Assembly: GCA_013043295.1 (NCBI GenBank)
Contig: JABDOO010000072.1
Location: forward strand, 1-7,873
DNA from: Candidatus Nitrosopumilus sp.
Lineage (GTDB): Archaea > Thermoproteota > Nitrososphaeria > Nitrososphaerales > Nitrosopumilaceae
Direction of reading: 5' to 3'
Length of the DNA: 7,873 nucleotides
Each line of letters opens with the position of its first letter. The stretch's first letter is position 1. The notes under the pieces were generated by a model. That model saw only the letters and a program-made list of their open reading frames with translations. It was not told the DNA's origin and did no database searches. The translations under genes were made by a program, and so were the position numbers. This document shows, one piece after another, positions 5,949-7,873 of the stretch.

Positions 5949-5957
5949 TTTATATCA
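5949..5957 (+). promoter_or_regulatory. TATA box for the 155-residue gene
   Basis: TTTATATCA lies 23-31 bases ahead of the ATG at 5980 and is the best archaeal TATA match in the window. No Shine-Dalgarno site precedes the ATG, so the transcript is probably leaderless. It may also drive tatC, which begins 29 bases after this gene ends. Confidence 0.6.
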
Positions 5958-5979
5958 GCACAATTGACAATATTGCATA

Positions 5980-6447
5980 ATGGCAAAAGGTAGAATGCGA
6001 TATTGGAAAATTACTTCAGACGAATTAGGCGGCTATTCATATGATGAAAAGAATTTGCTAAACTGGGAGATTAAATGTGTCAGAGAGCCAGAAGAAGAAG
6101 CTCATTTTATCGGAGTATTCATGTATAGAAATGGAACAGCATATGACTATGAATCAGTAAAAGGAATTTGTTATTTTCATAATAATATTGACAGAAAAGA
6201 ACTACCAGAGATTACAAAATTTTTGCAAAGCAAGTACAATGGTAAAGAGATGGAAAAAGGAGATAGAATTTTCCTAAAAGATTCAAAAGAAATCTACTCA
6301 GCTACAGATATTGCAAATTTGGCAAAAGAGATGGAAACAAAATTCAACACTAAAGCTATCATATCATTAGAATTTGAAGGAATTACAGCAGACGCACTCA
6401 AAGAGGCAGGACTGCCAGAAGCAAAATTATTACCAATTCCCACATAA
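5980..6447 (+). CDS. Conserved-looking hypothetical protein, 155 residues, upstream of tatC
   Basis: I do not recognise this protein. It is soluble, rich in charged residues, and has neither a signal peptide nor a membrane segment. The N-terminal half has aromatic-rich strands: MRYWKITSDE (6-15), LLNWEIKC (26-33), HFIGVFMYRNG (42-52) and ICYFHNN (63-69). A middle helix (ELPEITKFLQSKY, 74-86) leads to GDRIFLKDS, then a helix DIANLAKEMETKF (110-122) and a strand AIISLEFEGI (126-135). The tail ends LLPIPT. Cys33 and Cys64 are the only cysteines, so zinc binding is unlikely. The coding frame is long and intact, the ATG at 5980 is preceded by a strong TATA box, and codon use resembles its neighbours, so the gene is real. 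tatC starts 29 bases later on the same strand, which suggests co-transcription, but no shared function can be inferred from the sequence. Confidence 0.85.
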   Translation: MAKGRMRYWKITSDELGGYSYDEKNLLNWEIKCVREPEEEAHFIGVFMYRNGTAYDYESVKGICYFHNNIDRKELPEITKFLQSKYNGKEMEKGDRIFLKDSKEIYSATDIANLAKEMETKFNTKAIISLEFEGITADALKEAGLPEAKLLPIPT

Positions 6448-6448
6448 T

Positions 6449-6456
6449 TGATATAG
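6449..6456 (+). promoter_or_regulatory. Weak TATA box candidate for tatC
   Basis: TGATATAG lies 21-28 bases ahead of the tatC ATG, just after the stop of the preceding gene. It may give tatC its own leaderless transcript in addition to read-through. The match is modest. Confidence 0.3.
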
Positions 6457-6476
6457 TTTAGAATCAAAGATAACAG

Positions 6477-7268
6477 ATGTCCGAATTGGAAGGCATCAAC
6501 CAACATCTTGAAGAGCTACGAAAACGATTAGTTCGAATTGTTCTAGTGATTGGAGGAATTTCGGCATTTCTCATAATGTTTCATGCTGAACCAATTCAAA
6601 TTAACCAAATTACATTGTATTACCCAACCCTTGAACCGACACATAACATGGCAGCTCAAATAACAAATCACATGAGAATTAATCTGGTTCCAGAAAATGT
6701 AGATTTGATTCAAACTGCACCAGGACAAGCATTCTTTGCTCAAATGTATGTCGCAGCACTTGTTGGAGTAGTTGCAGGAATGCCAGTAATAATTAGAGAA
6801 CTAGTTGGATTTATCAAACCAGCATTAAAAGAAAATGAAATTAATGTTAGCAGAAGTATTTCATTACCTGCACTAGGTTTGTTTATTGCAGGGTGTGTGT
6901 TTTCATATAATTTTGTCATCCCATACATGTTAGAATTTTTGTATAGATATGGAGAAGGTGCAGGATTGATTACTTTTCTTAACGTAATGGAGTTTGTAAC
7001 ATTTGTTTTGCAATTTTTGTTGGCATTTGGTTTTTCGTTTCAACTACCACTTGTAATGTATGCAGTATCGGCATCAGGAATGGTTGATTCAGACTTTTGG
7101 AGAAAAAATATCAGATATGCAATCATAATAATTGTGATCTTTGGTGCAATAATAACACCAGATGGAACAGGTGTGACGATGATTTTTGTTGCAGGTCCAA
7201 TGATTGGACTGTATGCAGCAGGCATGCTAATCATTGAGCGTAAGCAACGCAAAAAGTTGAACACTTAA
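6477..7268 (+). CDS. tatC: Sec-independent protein translocase TatC
   Basis: TatC is the receptor core of the twin-arginine translocase, a six-helix membrane protein that binds the RR signal peptide of folded exported proteins. The 263 residues start with the cytoplasmic HLEELRKRL (10-18), the family signature. Hydrophobic stretches at about 19-36, 86-106, 127-150, 171-197, 213-227 and 233-253 give the six helices. Also visible are AFF (85-87), FIKPALKENE (112-121), whose final Glu corresponds to the conserved Glu103 region of the E. coli protein, and FGFSFQLP (184-191). The first outside loop (about 37-84) seems longer than in E. coli. The protein ends with a basic tail (ERKQRKKLNT), placing the C-terminus in the cytoplasm. 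The ATG at 6477 is the only start before the signature. tatA follows after 26 bases, so the two form a translocase unit. Confidence 0.95.
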   Translation: MSELEGINQHLEELRKRLVRIVLVIGGISAFLIMFHAEPIQINQITLYYPTLEPTHNMAAQITNHMRINLVPENVDLIQTAPGQAFFAQMYVAALVGVVAGMPVIIRELVGFIKPALKENEINVSRSISLPALGLFIAGCVFSYNFVIPYMLEFLYRYGEGAGLITFLNVMEFVTFVLQFLLAFGFSFQLPLVMYAVSASGMVDSDFWRKNIRYAIIIIVIFGAIITPDGTGVTMIFVAGPMIGLYAAGMLIIERKQRKKLNT

Positions 7269-7272
7269 ATCT
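7264..7272 (+). promoter_or_regulatory. Weak TATA box candidate for tatA
   Basis: CTTAAATCT lies 23-31 bases ahead of the tatA ATG and overlaps the tatC stop codon. A separate tatA promoter would make sense because TatA is needed in large excess over TatC, but the match is weak. Confidence 0.3.
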
Positions 7273-7294
7273 TAAATCGAGAATATTTGGTAAT

Positions 7295-7489
7295 ATGTTA
7301 GGAAGTACTGAGATCATCATATTAGTAGTCGTTATCGGTGTATTGATTTTTGGTGCAAAAAAGATACCAGAGCTAGCAAAGACATTTGGCAAAGCCAAAG
7401 GGGAATTTGAAAAGGGAAAGATTGAGGCAGACAAAGATCTCAAAGAATTCAAAGAAGAAATAGACGGTAGTTCAAAAGATAAAAAATAA
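7295..7489 (+). CDS. tatA: Sec-independent protein translocase TatA
   Basis: TatA is the pore-forming or membrane-weakening subunit that assembles on TatC when substrate is bound. The 64 residues show the whole family plan: a short outside N-terminus, a single short membrane helix (about 6-20, EIIILVVVIGVLIFG) with a polar Glu6 near its start, the Phe19-Gly20 hinge, the amphipathic helix KKIPELAKTFGKAKGEF (22-38) lying on the cytoplasmic face, and a charged, disordered tail ending SSKDKK. The K-K-I-P-E-L-A-K stretch with Pro25 is typical of TatA/TatB-type proteins; no separate TatB is seen, as is usual in archaea. It follows tatC by 26 bases. Its stop is 7 bases from the stop of the converging gene. 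Confidence 0.95.
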   Translation: MLGSTEIIILVVVIGVLIFGAKKIPELAKTFGKAKGEFEKGKIEADKDLKEFKEEIDGSSKDKK

Positions 7490-7492
7490 AAT
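7474..7492 (-). terminator. T-tract terminator candidate of the SRPBCC-like gene, overlapping the tatA 3' end
   Basis: Just past the TAG at 7497-7499 the minus strand reads ATTTTATTTTTTATCTTTTG, a strong T-tract that lies inside the last tatA codons. It would end the converging transcript without any intergenic space. No hairpin is needed for archaeal T-tract termination. Confidence 0.35.
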
Positions 7493-7496
7493 CATA

Positions 7497-7873
7497 CTAG
7501 TTTTCAGCAAGTCTAATGAAATCATCTAGCAGTTTTTCATAGTCATCTTTAAAATTATTTTTTCCAAACATTGCAGACAACTTCATTTTTCCTTTAAATT
7601 TTAAATCAACATCAACTAAAATTTTGGTTCCTTCATCAAGTTCAATAAATTCTTCTTTAAAGTGACTACCCTTTGCATCACCGCCAATTACAAAAACCTC
7701 ATGCAAAATTGGAGGCTTTGAGACATGCTTTGCCATAATTAACAATTCTAAATTTCCAATGTTCAAATGCTCCTCAACTACTGACACATCTCCACGAACA
7801 GAACGAATCCTAACAGATGGAAAATGCTGAGGGATTAATTTTTGAAAATTTTCAAAATTTGAAAAGATTTCAA
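7497..7873 (-). CDS. SRPBCC (START/Bet v1-like) superfamily protein, N-terminus outside window
   Basis: The frame is open to the window edge, so 125 residues of a longer gene are visible, starting EIFSNFENFQKLIP. A GTG at 7787 could be read as a start but would cut the fold; the upstream residues (HFPSVRIRSVRGD) fit it well. The N-terminal helix-like part (SNFENFQKLIPQHFPSV), a run of antiparallel strands (VRIRSVRGDVSVVEEHLNI, LELLIMAKHV, LHEVFVIGG, SHFKEEFIEL, GTKILVDVDLKF) and a long C-terminal helix (DDYEKLLDDFIRLAEN) give the helix-grip layout of SRPBCC proteins of the polyketide-cyclase or CoxG kind, which bind hydrophobic ligands in a cavity. A typical full length is about 140-150 residues, so perhaps 20 are missing. 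The ligand and role are unknown. It converges with tatA. Confidence 0.62.
   Translation of the reverse strand, partial: EIFSNFENFQKLIPQHFPSVRIRSVRGDVSVVEEHLNIGNLELLIMAKHVSKPPILHEVFVIGGDAKGSHFKEEFIELDEGTKILVDVDLKFKGKMKLSAMFGKNNFKDDYEKLLDDFIRLAEN

Noticed and set aside
7231..7452. Minus-strand open frame of 73 codons opposite tatA
   Set aside because: It is antisense to tatA and the end of tatC, whose sense proteins are unmistakable.
7497..7787. Reading the SRPBCC-like gene as a complete 96-residue protein from GTG 7787
   Set aside because: The frame stays open to the window edge and the extra residues complete a helix and strand expected in the fold, so the true start is probably outside.

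Overview
The window looks like chromosomal DNA from an AT-rich, mesophilic archaeon, most likely an ammonia-oxidising thaumarchaeon of the Nitrosopumilus type. This is an inference from several signs: a three-protein FGAM synthase (PurS, PurQ and PurL as separate genes); AT-rich boxes about 20-30 bases ahead of start codons with almost no leader, as expected for archaeal TATA boxes and leaderless mRNAs; one GGTG-type ribosome site; and several very small zinc-binding or ribbon-helix-helix proteins. No rRNA, tRNA, CRISPR array, insertion sequence or phage gene is visible.

Bases 1-5900 are read entirely from the minus strand. In transcription order they hold a 51-53 residue ribbon-helix-helix regulator (5730-5885), purS (5314-5574), a 52-residue zinc-ribbon protein (5083-5241), purQ (4302-4982, GTG start), purL (2128-4305, overlapping purQ by ATGA), a 57-residue putative zinc-knuckle protein (1900-2073), a 65-residue protein with a TTG start overlapping the previous stop (1706-1903), a hairpin-plus-T-run terminator candidate (1695-1722), purF (137-1579), and the first 28 codons of a DUF427 gene (1-86, cut by the window edge). 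The purine enzymes act at steps 1 and 4 of IMP synthesis: PurF makes phosphoribosylamine from PRPP and glutamine, and PurSQL converts FGAR to FGAM with ammonia released by PurQ. Four of the small genes here are too short for many gene finders, and three of them sit inside the purine cluster.

Bases 5949-7489 are read from the plus strand: an unrecognised 155-residue soluble protein behind a clear TATA box, then tatC and tatA, the core of a twin-arginine translocase that exports folded proteins. A minus-strand SRPBCC-like gene (7497-7873, N-terminus outside the window) converges on tatA with only 7 bases between the stops.

The most interesting material is not the housekeeping enzymes but the small genes among them: a stop/start-coupled pair between purL and purF, a zinc ribbon between purS and purQ, and a ribbon-helix-helix gene with an inverted repeat placed where an autoregulatory operator would be. 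Nothing here proves a new system. With the small genes included, no stretch of more than about 155 bases lacks a gene.
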